A stretch of 64,000 nucleotides of DNA from Clostridium carboxidivorans P7 (GTDB lineage: Bacteria; Bacillota; Clostridia; Clostridiales; Clostridiaceae), in assembly GCF_001038625.1 (NCBI RefSeq), contig NZ_CP011803.1, positions 4,588,001 to 4,652,000 of the forward strand, in the 5' to 3' direction. The position numbers and the translations under genes are program-made. Of the stretch, positions 9,287 through 17,222 are shown piece by piece (within the stretch, counting starts at the first letter, position 1; each line of letters begins with the position of its first letter). The notes beneath the pieces are model-generated. The model searched no databases. It saw only the letters and a program-made list of their open reading frames with translations, and was not told the DNA's origin.

Positions 9287-9313
9287 CTAACGGCTGTGCT
9301 TTACACAGCAGGG
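9287..9313 (-). promoter_or_regulatory. S6:S18-type ribosomal leader motif
   Basis: In the transcript, CUGUG and CACAG form a stem capped by a short loop; on the 3' side a CCG sits unpaired between this stem and a second short helix (CUG with UAG). A CCG bulge between two stems is the hallmark of the S6:S18 binding motif known in rpsF leaders, which mimics their 16S rRNA site. It lies about 25 bases before rpsF. The identification is by eye. Confidence 0.6.
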
Positions 9314-9326
9314 ATTACAATTAAAC

Positions 9327-9355
9327 ATTTTATCACTTATTGTTATAAAAATCAA
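9327..9355 (-). promoter_or_regulatory. rpsF operon promoter
   Basis: Read leftward: TTGATT (complement of 9350-9355), 17-nt spacer, TAAAAT (9327-9332). Transcription would start near 9320 and include the S6:S18 leader. Confidence 0.65.
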
Positions 9356-9356
9356 G

Positions 9357-9560
9357 CTATTTCTCTTCTGGAACATTCTGTTTTATTATCTTTTTTACAT
9401 CTTTTTCAAATTTACTTCTAGGTATCATAACTATTCTGCTGCAGTTACAGCATTTTACCTTTATATCAGCTCCAAGTCTTATTATTTCCCAAGCGTTTCC
9501 TCCACATGGATGTCCTTTTTTCATTTCTACTATATCACCGAGATAAAAGTTTTTTACCAT
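9357..9560 (-). CDS. DUF951 domain protein
   Basis: A 67-residue basic protein of the DUF951 family, small and nearly universal in Firmicutes, of unknown function. It has HPCGGNAW followed by CCNC (residues near 38), cysteines that suggest a metal or structural site, and the family core GADIKVKC..CSRIVMIPRSKFEK. ATG with AAGGAGTG upstream, four bases after the MscS-family stop, so the two are one operon. Confidence 0.85.
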   Translation of the reverse strand: MVKNFYLGDIVEMKKGHPCGGNAWEIIRLGADIKVKCCNCSRIVMIPRSKFEKDVKKIIKQNVPEEK

Positions 9561-9564
9561 ATTA

Positions 9565-10437
9565 TCACTCCTTAACTACCTTTACTTTTGCATAAGGTAT
9601 TTTTATATTAGCACTATTTAGAACATCTCTTATTTCCTTTCGAAGTTTCATTTCTGCATCCCATTGAGTCATAGGTTTGGATTTGCCAGCAACTCTTATA
9701 GTAATTCTATCTTCTTTTAATGCAGATATACCCAATACTTTTGGTCCTTCCGTAACACATTCATTTTCTTCTTTAAACCTATCACATAAATCCGATATTA
9801 TCTTTATTGCTCTATCTAAATCTTCATCATGAGATACATCTACATCTACCATAATCCTTATGTTACCTCTTGAATGATTTGTTACTTTAGTTATAAGTCC
9901 ATTTGGTATTATATGTAGATCTCCATTGAAATCTCTTATTTTTGTAACTCTGAGCTCCATGCTTTCTACTATTCCGCCCTTATCATCTACATTAATATAA
10001 TCACCAACAGTAAATTGATCCTCAAATAATATGAAAAAGCCATTAATAACGTCCTTTATAAGACTTTGAGCACCAAAACCTAAGGCTACTCCTCCTATTC
10101 CTGCAAAGGTTAATCCAATCTTATTAAATAAAACTTCTATTATGCCAAAAACGCCAAAAAAATATACTGAATATCTAAGTATACTTTTTAAAACAGCACC
10201 TACTGTTTTAGCTTTTTTATCATCTAAAGAAAATTTAAAATTTTTTTGTTTGGAAACATATCTATTTATAATTCCATTTCCTATTTTAATAATTAAATAC
10301 ATAAATACTAAAATGACTATTACTTTAACCACATTTAATCCAAAGTTATAAATACTCTGCTTATTTAAATCTCCAAACTTTATTCCGTATTTATCCAAGT
10401 TGAAATTTAAAGTAAAATAACAAACTAAATTTTTCAT
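9565..10437 (-). CDS. MscS-family mechanosensitive channel
   Basis: A small-conductance mechanosensitive channel of about 290 residues that releases solutes on hypo-osmotic shock. Three transmembrane helices (about 30-145), the pore-lining glycine/alanine-rich GGVALGFGAQSLIKDVINGFF, then the cytoplasmic beta domain beginning EDQFTVGDYI and an alpha/beta vestibule. A GTG at 10446 could extend it by three residues, but AGGTG six bases ahead of the ATG at 10437 favours the shorter form. It follows DUF3343 closely and precedes DUF951, a common clostridial trio. Confidence 0.93.
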   Translation of the reverse strand: MKNLVCYFTLNFNLDKYGIKFGDLNKQSIYNFGLNVVKVIVILVFMYLIIKIGNGIINRYVSKQKNFKFSLDDKKAKTVGAVLKSILRYSVYFFGVFGIIEVLFNKIGLTFAGIGGVALGFGAQSLIKDVINGFFILFEDQFTVGDYINVDDKGGIVESMELRVTKIRDFNGDLHIIPNGLITKVTNHSRGNIRIMVDVDVSHDEDLDRAIKIISDLCDRFKEENECVTEGPKVLGISALKEDRITIRVAGKSKPMTQWDAEMKLRKEIRDVLNSANIKIPYAKVKVVKE

Positions 10438-10452
10438 TATTATCACCTGTAC

Positions 10453-10704
10453 TTATATAGTGTAAGTCTTATATCCAGTTCCACTTTTTTCATAAATATT
10501 CTTTATGACTAGTTCACCTTTTTCTACTAAGCTTTTTACTTGTTCTATAAATTCAGTTTCAATCTTTATGCTTATTCCACAACTTTTGGTGATTACTGTT
10601 GGTGTTGGCATTATTTCTACCTTAATATTATTATTTTTTAAAATACTTTCACCACTTATAGCACCATGTGTATTTTGAAAAGTTATAACGTAATAAATAT
10701 CCAT
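10453..10704 (-). CDS. DUF3343 domain protein
   Basis: A protein of about 83 residues with the DUF3343 pattern: YYVITFQNTHGAISGESILK at the start and TPTVITKSCGISIKIE in the middle. The family often accompanies sulfur or selenium metabolism genes; its role is not established. The start is uncertain: ATG at 10704 has only a weak ribosome-binding site, a TTG three codons upstream is in frame, and a strong AGGAGG at 10735-10740 lies too far away for either. Confidence 0.8.
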   Translation of the reverse strand: MDIYYVITFQNTHGAISGESILKNNNIKVEIMPTPTVITKSCGISIKIETEFIEQVKSLVEKGELVIKNIYEKSGTGYKTYTI

Positions 10705-10713
10705 AAATTCCAA

Positions 10714-11069
10714 TTCATTATTAAAATGAATTTTCCTCCTCTCAAATTAAAGTTTTTATTCTATATACAATTAATTTGGTTTATAATTGTATATAGTGGA
10801 ATATTATACATTAATATCCTAATTTTCTAATCTTATATCAATAGGATATGGTCTATATAACATTATATTCTATTATAACAGAAATAATATTTCATAGCGT
10901 TACTTATATATGTTAGTTTATAAAAATTTCATTTACAGCAATCTATATTAGGTATTGTTTGTAAATATTGTTTAAATAATGCTTCTAAGATTTATCATTG
11001 AATATTTAGAATCACATTAAAAAACATATATCACCATATATTTATTTTTAAAAAGGTGGAGTGAATTAA
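10714..11069. other. Divergent intergenic region with 13-bp inverted repeat
   Basis: Gap of 356 bases between divergent DUF3343-mscS-DUF951 and the AI-2E-type permease. It holds a perfect 13-bp inverted repeat (10761-10773 and 10784-10796, 10-nt spacer) beginning CTATATACAATTA, about 60 bases from the DUF3343 start. This looks like an operator for an unknown dimeric regulator. The rest is AT-rich with no recognisable gene. Confidence 0.5.
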
Positions 11070-12125
11070 ATGGAAGATTTACTAAACAAAATTGATAAAA
11101 TTGTAATTTTTTTTATAATATATACTATAGTTTTTTTAACATTCTTTAGCACTATAAATTATACTCTACCATTCGTACTAGCTTTACTATTTGCATTAAT
11201 TTTAAAAAAACCAACTAAATATATTATGCGAACATTTAAAATTAGAAGCTCAATAGCATCTTTAATAACTACAATTACCTTTTTTACTATTTTAGTTTTA
11301 ATTTTATCTTTTGGAATAGGTATGTTTACATCAGAAGCTATTCAATTAGGCAAAAATATCCAATTATATATTTCAAAGAATTCATCTAATGTATATGATT
11401 CTTTTGAAGAGCTTCAAAAATACTATAAAAATCTTGATCCTAATATAATTAATGCTGTAGATAAAAACTTTTCTAGTCTTGTTACTAAACTTTCTAATAT
11501 AACTGTATTTATCACTGGTAAAATTGTATCTACTTTACTAGGATTTTTAGCATCAATTCCATATATAATTATGGTTATACTTTTTACTTTACTTGCTACA
11601 TACTTTTTCACTAAAGATATCGTAGATGTTAAAGATAAGTTCTTAAACATTATTCCAGAAAATAAAACAGATAAAATATTTTATATTTATTTAGAAACAA
11701 AAAAAATGCTTGTTAACTATATAATGTCCTATATGCTTATTATAGGAATAACTTTTTTAGAAACTATTATAGTATTTTTATTCTTCAAAGTAAAATATGC
11801 AATTGTTCTAAGTGTATTATGCGCTTTTGTAGACATTTTACCTATTCTAGGTATAGGAACTATATATATTCCTCTTGCTATAATATATATTTTTTTATTC
11901 AAAAACTATATAACTGCATTTGGAATTATTATTTCTTATATTTTAGTATCAATAATAAGACAAATAATTGAGCCAAAAATTGTATCATCTTCATTGGGGA
12001 TCAACCCGGTAGCAGTTTTAGCAGCTTTATTTATAGGTCTTAAATTAAATGGAATTTCTGGTATAATTTTTTGTATATTCCTTGTAGTTTTTTACAATAT
12101 ATTTAAAAAAATTAATATAGTTTAA
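11070..12125 (+). CDS. AI-2E family (YtvI-like) membrane protein
   Basis: A 351-residue polytopic protein of the AI-2 exporter (UPF0118/TqsA/YtvI) family. About seven to eight membrane segments flank a soluble stretch at roughly 90-155, and the C-terminal part has the IGINPVAVLAALFIGLKLNGISG signature. Members export signals or ions; the substrate here is unknown. The sporulation-related YtvI is the nearest Bacillus namesake. AAAGGTGGAG precedes the ATG. Single gene followed by its own terminator. Confidence 0.88.
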   Translation: MEDLLNKIDKIVIFFIIYTIVFLTFFSTINYTLPFVLALLFALILKKPTKYIMRTFKIRSSIASLITTITFFTILVLILSFGIGMFTSEAIQLGKNIQLYISKNSSNVYDSFEELQKYYKNLDPNIINAVDKNFSSLVTKLSNITVFITGKIVSTLLGFLASIPYIIMVILFTLLATYFFTKDIVDVKDKFLNIIPENKTDKIFYIYLETKKMLVNYIMSYMLIIGITFLETIIVFLFFKVKYAIVLSVLCAFVDILPILGIGTIYIPLAIIYIFLFKNYITAFGIIISYILVSIIRQIIEPKIVSSSLGINPVAVLAALFIGLKLNGISGIIFCIFLVVFYNIFKKINIV

Positions 12126-12133
12126 AATGAGAA

Positions 12134-12163
12134 TTCCTAATATTCATTTATTAGGAACTTTTT
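12134..12163 (+). terminator. Terminator of the AI-2E-type gene
   Basis: Nine-base stem (12134-12142 with 12149-12157) followed by CTTTTT. Confidence 0.7.
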
Positions 12164-12238
12164 ATGTGTAAAAAATAAAAATTTACGTATAAATAACCTT
12201 CATATGGTTAAAATTCATAATAACAGGAGGTTTTTTAT

Positions 12239-12844
12239 ATGATAAATAAATTAGTATTAGATTCCTCATCACCAAATTCTGTTTTTCAATTAAGAGATGT
12301 TTTAAGTAAAGAAATTTATCCTATAGCCAAATTAGGTAGACCTATAATTATCCTATGTATAGGTACTGATAGATCTACTGGTGATAGCCTAGGACCTTTA
12401 GTAGGAGACAAATTAAAGTTTTTAATTCGAGATAAGGTATTTTTATATGGAAATCTTGAAAATCCTGTTCATGCAAAAAACCTTTCTAATATTATAGAAG
12501 AAGTTAATAACAAATTTGAAAATCCTTTTATAATAGCTATTGATGCATGTTTAGGTAGTATTCAGAACGTTGGAAATATAGTATTAGAATCGAAGCCATT
12601 AAAGCCTGGCTCTGCTATGAATAAAGATTTGCCTCAAGTTGGAGATTTAAGTATAACAGGAATAGTAAATATATCTGGTGCTATGGAATTTATGGTTTTA
12701 CAAAATACAAGGTTATTTACAGTAATGCAAATTGTAGAAGTTATATATAAAGGATTATACCATTCAATATTAAAAACTATTGGTGGCAAAAAATCCACTA
12801 AGATTTTTGCTAATAAGTTTACGGAAAATGCTAATGCACAATAA
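12239..12844 (+). CDS. yyaC: YyaC family, GPR-related spore protease-like protein
   Basis: A 201-residue DUF1256/YyaC protein, structurally related to the spore germination protease GPR and to HybD maturation peptidases. The N-terminal IILCIGTDRSTGDSLGPLVG holds the conserved metal-site Asp/Glu region and AIDACLG a second conserved Asp. In Bacillus yyaC is expressed in the forespore; here too the neighbourhood of parB/parA is conserved. Strong AGGAGG before the ATG. Convergent with ykuS, 23 bases apart, with no clear terminator between them. Confidence 0.9.
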   Translation: MINKLVLDSSSPNSVFQLRDVLSKEIYPIAKLGRPIIILCIGTDRSTGDSLGPLVGDKLKFLIRDKVFLYGNLENPVHAKNLSNIIEEVNNKFENPFIIAIDACLGSIQNVGNIVLESKPLKPGSAMNKDLPQVGDLSITGIVNISGAMEFMVLQNTRLFTVMQIVEVIYKGLYHSILKTIGGKKSTKIFANKFTENANAQ

Positions 12845-12867
12845 AGAATATAAATTTTGAAGGCATC

Positions 12868-13122
12868 TTAAAACAATCTGTTATATGACCTATTATTTAG
12901 TATGCACTCTATTTCTTCTATACTTTTACTGCCAGAATCTATTATTAACATGCCTTCTTCTTTTACACTATTATATATATTAGAATTTATTAATCCACCA
13001 TTTTTTAAATTACATATTATAACATCACATTCTTTATTTCTTATTTCATCTATAACATTATATCCTCTTTTTCTTAACTGCTGCTTTATATATGTAAATT
13101 CTTCTGAAATAAAAATTTTCAT
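12868..13122 (-). CDS. ykuS: YkuS/UPF0180 family protein
   Basis: An 84-residue protein of the small UPF0180 (YkuS) family, function unknown. Visible features: an N-terminal beta-alpha unit and the conserved CDVIICN strand, suggesting a small alpha/beta fold. Its Shine-Dalgarno AAAGGAGG lies in the 3' arm of a hairpin whose U-run abuts the ATG, so expression may depend on reading through and opening that hairpin. Confidence 0.8.
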   Translation of the reverse strand: MKIFISEEFTYIKQQLRKRGYNVIDEIRNKECDVIICNLKNGGLINSNIYNSVKEEGMLIIDSGSKSIEEIECILNNRSYNRLF

Positions 13123-13167
13123 AAAAAAAACCTCCTTTATAGGTTAATATTTCCCTTAAGGAGGTTT
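13123..13167 (-). terminator. Hairpin combining terminator and ykuS ribosome-binding site
   Basis: Read leftward: a 10-bp perfect stem (arms 13158-13167 and 13128-13137, 20-nt loop) starting 14 bases after the DUF4446 stop, followed by a run of eight U (13123-13130) that ends at the ykuS ATG. The 3' arm contains the ykuS Shine-Dalgarno. It has terminator form and also sequesters translation start. Confidence 0.7.
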
Positions 13168-13180
13168 CTTATTCATTACT

Positions 13181-13681
13181 TTAAATTTTATTTAAACAAT
13201 TTTGCAATACTTGTTTTTCTTCTTCTGATAAATCATATCTTGATATTCCTCTATCCACTGGTTTAGCATATGTAGTACTTTCATTTCTACCATATATTCC
13301 AGTAATAATAACACCATCATTATTTTCATCTAATAATGATATTGAAAAGCTTAAATCACTTCCCACATCTTCAAATGCTCTATATCTTACTACAGATACT
13401 TTTTGAACACATCCTTTTACTCTTGAATCTAATGTTTTATATAGTTCTTTTATATCATCTGAATTTTTTTCTACCTTATCTATTTTATCTAGATAACCTG
13501 TTACTAATTCTTCTAAATTTTTATTATCTACACCTCTCATAAACTTCCTATATCTGCTTTCCATCCTACTTAATGATTTAAAAGCACAAATTACCATAAT
13601 AAATAGTATTATTACTATTATAAAAAGTGCACCAATAATATAAATTTGAAAATTGTTTATTATTCCTATGATGTTTTGCAT
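13181..13681 (-). CDS. DUF4446 membrane-anchored protein
   Basis: A 166-residue protein with one N-terminal transmembrane helix (about 10-32), a predicted coiled-coil (about 35-80) and a soluble domain with VSVVRYRAFEDVGSDLSFSISLLD, the core of DUF4446. Function unknown. The family regularly sits beside parB in clostridia, and here a parS site lies between it and parB. Ribosome-binding site GGAGAAAC; separate from ykuS by a hairpin. Confidence 0.88.
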   Translation of the reverse strand: MQNIIGIINNFQIYIIGALFIIVIILFIMVICAFKSLSRMESRYRKFMRGVDNKNLEELVTGYLDKIDKVEKNSDDIKELYKTLDSRVKGCVQKVSVVRYRAFEDVGSDLSFSISLLDENNDGVIITGIYGRNESTTYAKPVDRGISRYDLSEEEKQVLQNCLNKI

Positions 13682-13700
13682 TTTGTTTCTCCTTCCGTAA

Positions 13701-13718
13701 ATGTTTCACGTGAAACAT
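13701..13718. promoter_or_regulatory. parS centromere site
   Basis: Perfect 18-bp palindrome containing TGTTTCACGTGAAACA, the bacterial parS consensus, in the gap between parB and DUF4446. ParB would load here as a CTP-dependent sliding clamp. Confidence 0.95.
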
Positions 13719-13738
13719 TAGAGCTGAAAATTTATAGT

Positions 13739-14605
13739 TTAATTTGTAATTTTTAATATCTCAAGTATTCTTTGAAGATCTTCATTAGAATAATATTCGA
13801 TTTCTATTTTACCTTTATTCTTCTTATCACTTAATTGAACTTTAGTTCTAAATAAATTTTCTAATTTGTTTTTTATATCAACATAATATGGATTTAAATC
13901 ATTTACTTGTTTTGTAGGCAATGCTTTTTTACTACTTAAATTTTTAATAAGTTTTTCTGTTTGTCTTACACTTAAGCCTTCATCTATTATTTCTTGAGCT
14001 AATTCATATTGAACATCTTTATTTTCCAAACTCAACAAAGCTCTTGCATGTCCCTCTGATATAACGCCATCAATTAAATAATCCTTTACTCTATCATCAA
14101 TATTTAACAATCTCAACAAATTTGTTACGGAAGTTCTTGACTTACCAATCCTATTACTTAATTCTTCTTGAGTTAATTTAAAATCTTCAATTAACCTTTT
14201 ATAAGCTAACGCTTCTTCTATAGGATTTAAATCTTGTCTCTGTATATTTTCTATTAAAGAAACTTCCAAAATCTCCTTATCAGATAAATCCATTATTATT
14301 GCAGGCACTTCCTTAATACCTGCAATTTTAGCTGCTCTCCACCTTCTTTCCCCAGCTATTATGCTATATGTATCTCCGTCAGCCTTTAACACTATAGGTT
14401 GAATAATTCCATGTTCCTTTATTGACTCTGAAAGTTGGATAATTTTATGTTCATCAAAGTTTTTTCTTGGTTGATTTCCATTAGCTTTTATTAAATTTAT
14501 ATTTATTAAACTTACGCTATCATTAGTTTTAGATTCATTTTCACTAATTGGTTGATCTGGTATCAACGCTCCAAGTCCTTTTCCTAATCCAAACTTTTTA
14601 TTCAA
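13739..14605 (-). CDS. parB: Chromosome-partitioning protein ParB (Spo0J)
   Basis: A 288-residue ParB CTPase that loads on parS, spreads, and recruits SMC to organise the origin. The N-terminal domain has the CTP-binding GERRWRAAKIAG motif and LIENIQRQDLNPIEEA; the central helix-turn-helix region includes LTQEELSNRIGKSRTSVTNLLRLL; a short C-terminal dimerisation domain follows. TTG start with GGAGTGAGG upstream. Seven bases downstream of parA and flanked by two parS sites in the locus. Confidence 0.97.
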   Translation of the reverse strand: MNKKFGLGKGLGALIPDQPISENESKTNDSVSLININLIKANGNQPRKNFDEHKIIQLSESIKEHGIIQPIVLKADGDTYSIIAGERRWRAAKIAGIKEVPAIIMDLSDKEILEVSLIENIQRQDLNPIEEALAYKRLIEDFKLTQEELSNRIGKSRTSVTNLLRLLNIDDRVKDYLIDGVISEGHARALLSLENKDVQYELAQEIIDEGLSVRQTEKLIKNLSSKKALPTKQVNDLNPYYVDIKNKLENLFRTKVQLSDKKNKGKIEIEYYSNEDLQRILEILKITN

Positions 14606-14612
14606 TACAACC

Positions 14613-15380
14613 TCACTCCTTTTGTCTCTTTAGGAATTCTTTAGTTAAATTTTCATATGCTTCTGCTCCTCTACATTTATCATCATAAAGCATTATTGGT
14701 AAACCAAAACTTGGTGCTTCAGCCAACCTTATATTTCTTGGAATAGTTACATCATAAACCTTATCTTTAAAATATTTTCTCACTTCATTTACAACTTCAT
14801 TTGACAGCTTAGTTCTACCATCATACATACTCATAATTACTCCTTCAACCTCAATATTTTTATTGAGGGACTTCTTTACAAGTTGTATAGTGTTTACAAG
14901 TTGTCCTACGCCTTCTAACGCATAAAATTCACATTGTATTGGAATAAGTACACTATTAGATAATGTAAGAGCATTAATAGTAAGTAATCCTAAAGATGGA
15001 GGACAGTCTATAAATATAAAGTCAAACTTTTCATTTAATTGTTTAATCTTCTCCTTTAAGATATTTTCTCTATTAGGCTTATCTATAAGTTCAACTTCTG
15101 CTCCTGCCAGTTCCATTGTAGATGGTATAATATAAAAATTATCCACTAACTCACACTTTTTCATGACTTCATCTAAACTTACATCAGAAGTTAAAACATC
15201 ATATATGGATTCATTAATAGTTCTCTTATCAAATCCTAATCCACTAGTAGTATTACCTTGAGGATCAATATCTATGTTTAGTATTTTATAACCTTGCATA
15301 GCTAGATAAGCACTTAAATTTATAGCTGTAGTAGTTTTCCCAACTCCACCTTTTTGATTAAATATTGATATTATTTTCAT
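14613..15380 (-). CDS. parA: Chromosome-partitioning ATPase ParA (Soj)
   Basis: A Walker-type ATPase of 255 residues that cooperates with ParB in origin segregation and, in Bacillus, controls DnaA. Deviant Walker A KGGVGKTTTAINL near the N-terminus, IDIDPQGNTTSG, and Walker B FIFIDCPPSLG are all intact. The frame could begin at TTG 15392 or GTG 15389, but the ATG at 15380 has GGTGG six bases upstream and matches the family start MKIISIFNQKGG. Confidence 0.97.
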   Translation of the reverse strand: MKIISIFNQKGGVGKTTTAINLSAYLAMQGYKILNIDIDPQGNTTSGLGFDKRTINESIYDVLTSDVSLDEVMKKCELVDNFYIIPSTMELAGAEVELIDKPNRENILKEKIKQLNEKFDFIFIDCPPSLGLLTINALTLSNSVLIPIQCEFYALEGVGQLVNTIQLVKKSLNKNIEVEGVIMSMYDGRTKLSNEVVNEVRKYFKDKVYDVTIPRNIRLAEAPSFGLPIMLYDDKCRGAEAYENLTKEFLKRQKE

Positions 15381-15510
15381 GATCGCCACCAACCTTATAA
15401 TAAAAGCATTAGTAAATTATTATTCGTGATATAAACGCCTTATTTTTAATTATATATTTTTAAATGAAACATTTAAAGTACTTTAACAAAAATTTCACTT
15501 TAAGTTTCAT

Positions 15511-15540
15511 AAAAAAAATTGAGCTATTAAAATAGCTCAA
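15511..15540 (-). terminator. Terminator downstream of noc
   Basis: Read leftward: a 10-bp perfect stem (15519-15528 with 15531-15540) followed by eight U (15511-15518). It lies beyond the parS site, so the noc transcript probably includes parS. Confidence 0.8.
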
Positions 15541-15582
15541 GGAAAAATTAAGTAAAATTTAAATGATTATGGGATTTAACAA

Positions 15583-15600
15583 ATGTTTCACGTGAAACAT
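15583..15600. promoter_or_regulatory. parS centromere site
   Basis: Second perfect copy of the same 18-bp palindrome as at 13701-13718, one base before the noc stop codon. Its placement between noc and parA puts parS on both sides of parA-parB. Confidence 0.95.
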
Positions 15601-15601
15601 T

Positions 15602-16378
15602 TTATTTTTTAGGTATTTTTATAGTAATTTGTATTTCATCTTCTAAATCTTCAGATGAATACTTTGCATTAAGTCCATATCTATCAAATACTTGTTTAAC
15701 AGTGTTTATATATACTCTAGGTGAAAATATTCCTTTTATTTTTTTCTTACTATCTTTTCCTTTATTAGGTTCTAGTTTACTTAGTTGCTTTTCTACTAAT
15801 ATTTCTGTACTTTTAACATTTAATGATTTTTTTATTACTACATTTAAAACACTTTTTTGAAGTTTTTCTGTGGGCAATTTAAGCAATGCCCTAGCATGTC
15901 TTTCTGTCAAATTATTTTCTAAAACAATATTTCTTATTTCAGGTGTTAACCTTAATAATCTAATTTTATTTGCAATAGTAGATTGTTTCTTTCCTATAGC
16001 CTCTGCTAATTTTTCTTGTGTATATGAATGATCTTTTATTAAATTATAATAAGCTTCTGCTTCTTCTAAAAAATTTAAGTTATCTCTTTGCAAGTTTTCT
16101 AAAAGTGCAATAGCTGCAGATTCCCTGTCACTTATATCTACTATTATAACAGGAACTTTTTCTAATCCAGCTTTTTTTGCTGCTCTCAGTCTTCTTTCAC
16201 CTGCTACTAATTCATATTTATCTTCACCTATTTTTCTAACTGATAAAGGCTGAATTATACCATATGTATTAATAGACTGTGCTAACTCTTCTAAACTTTC
16301 TTCATCAAAATGTTTTCTGGGTTGATATACATTAGGTGAAATTAAATCAACTGGTATATAATTAATATTTTCTTGCAT
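15602..16378 (-). CDS. noc: Nucleoid-occlusion protein Noc (ParB paralogue)
   Basis: A 258-residue ParB-family protein. It carries the CTP-binding GERRLRAAKKAG, LLENLQRDNLNFLEEA and the recognition helix-turn-helix TQEKLAEAIGKKQSTIANKIRLLRL. By position next to rsmG and by its difference from the neighbouring ParB, it is Noc, which in Bacillus binds its own sites, attaches to the membrane and blocks division over the nucleoid. I did not find a Noc-specific site in the window. ATG with GAGGG upstream. Confidence 0.9.
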   Translation of the reverse strand: MQENINYIPVDLISPNVYQPRKHFDEESLEELAQSINTYGIIQPLSVRKIGEDKYELVAGERRLRAAKKAGLEKVPVIIVDISDRESAAIALLENLQRDNLNFLEEAEAYYNLIKDHSYTQEKLAEAIGKKQSTIANKIRLLRLTPEIRNIVLENNLTERHARALLKLPTEKLQKSVLNVVIKKSLNVKSTEILVEKQLSKLEPNKGKDSKKKIKGIFSPRVYINTVKQVFDRYGLNAKYSSEDLEDEIQITIKIPKK

Positions 16379-16478
16379 ATTTAACCATCCCTCTTGAGTT
16401 TTCCTATTATTAACATTTCTTTATCTTTTTATAAAATCCTTCTATTTTTTCTAATTTTTTTCCTACAAATTATTACAA

Positions 16479-17198
16479 TTATTTTAAAGGTTTCTTGCTA
16501 GCCGTTCCAGCTTTTCTAGGATACGCCTTTGGTGTTTCTTTTACCTTTTTTATTATAACAAGATTATGATCTAAATCACTATCTTCAATATTTATTTTTA
16601 TAATGTCATCAATTTTTCCACCTAGAATGGATATTGCTCTTTTACCATCTTTAATTTCATCATCCACAGAAGGACCTTTCATAGCAACAAAATATCCTCC
16701 TACTTTAACATATGGAATACACAATTCACTTAACACCGCAAGATTTGCAACAGCTCTTGATACTGCAACATCAACTTGTTCTCTATACTTAGGTTGTCTG
16801 GAAAAATCTTCTGCTCTACCATGAATAGTTTCTACATTATTTAAGTTAATTTTACTTACTACTTCATTTAGAAAATTTATTCTTTTATTCAAAGAATCTA
16901 AAAGTATTAAATTTAATTCTTGTTTCATAATTTTTATGGGTATTCCTGGAAATCCGGCTCCAGTACCTATATCAATAACATTTTTAGCTTGCTTCAAAGG
17001 AGAAAATTTAAAAATTTTTATGCAATCTATAAAATGTTTCTTAAATATTTGTTCATCATCAACTATAGCTGTTAAATTAATTTTTTCATTCCAAACTTTA
17101 ATCATATCCTTATACTGACTAAACTTATTATAAGTATCTTCATTAAAAGGTAATGCTACATCCTTACAAGCCTGACTCATTATATCAAAATATTCCAT
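16479..17198 (-). CDS. rsmG: 16S rRNA (guanine-N7)-methyltransferase RsmG
   Basis: A 239-residue SAM-dependent enzyme that methylates N7 of G527 (E. coli numbering) in 16S rRNA; loss gives low-level streptomycin resistance. SAM-binding motif VIDIGTGAGFPGIPIKI (about 70-85), then DSLNKRINFLNEV and the SRAVANLAVLSEL motif. Full length. ATG with GGAGAA upstream, 24 bases after mnmG. Confidence 0.97.
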   Translation of the reverse strand: MEYFDIMSQACKDVALPFNEDTYNKFSQYKDMIKVWNEKINLTAIVDDEQIFKKHFIDCIKIFKFSPLKQAKNVIDIGTGAGFPGIPIKIMKQELNLILLDSLNKRINFLNEVVSKINLNNVETIHGRAEDFSRQPKYREQVDVAVSRAVANLAVLSELCIPYVKVGGYFVAMKGPSVDDEIKDGKRAISILGGKIDDIIKINIEDSDLDHNLVIIKKVKETPKAYPRKAGTASKKPLK

Positions 17199-17222
17199 AA
17201 ATTATTCTCCATTCTAAAACAT

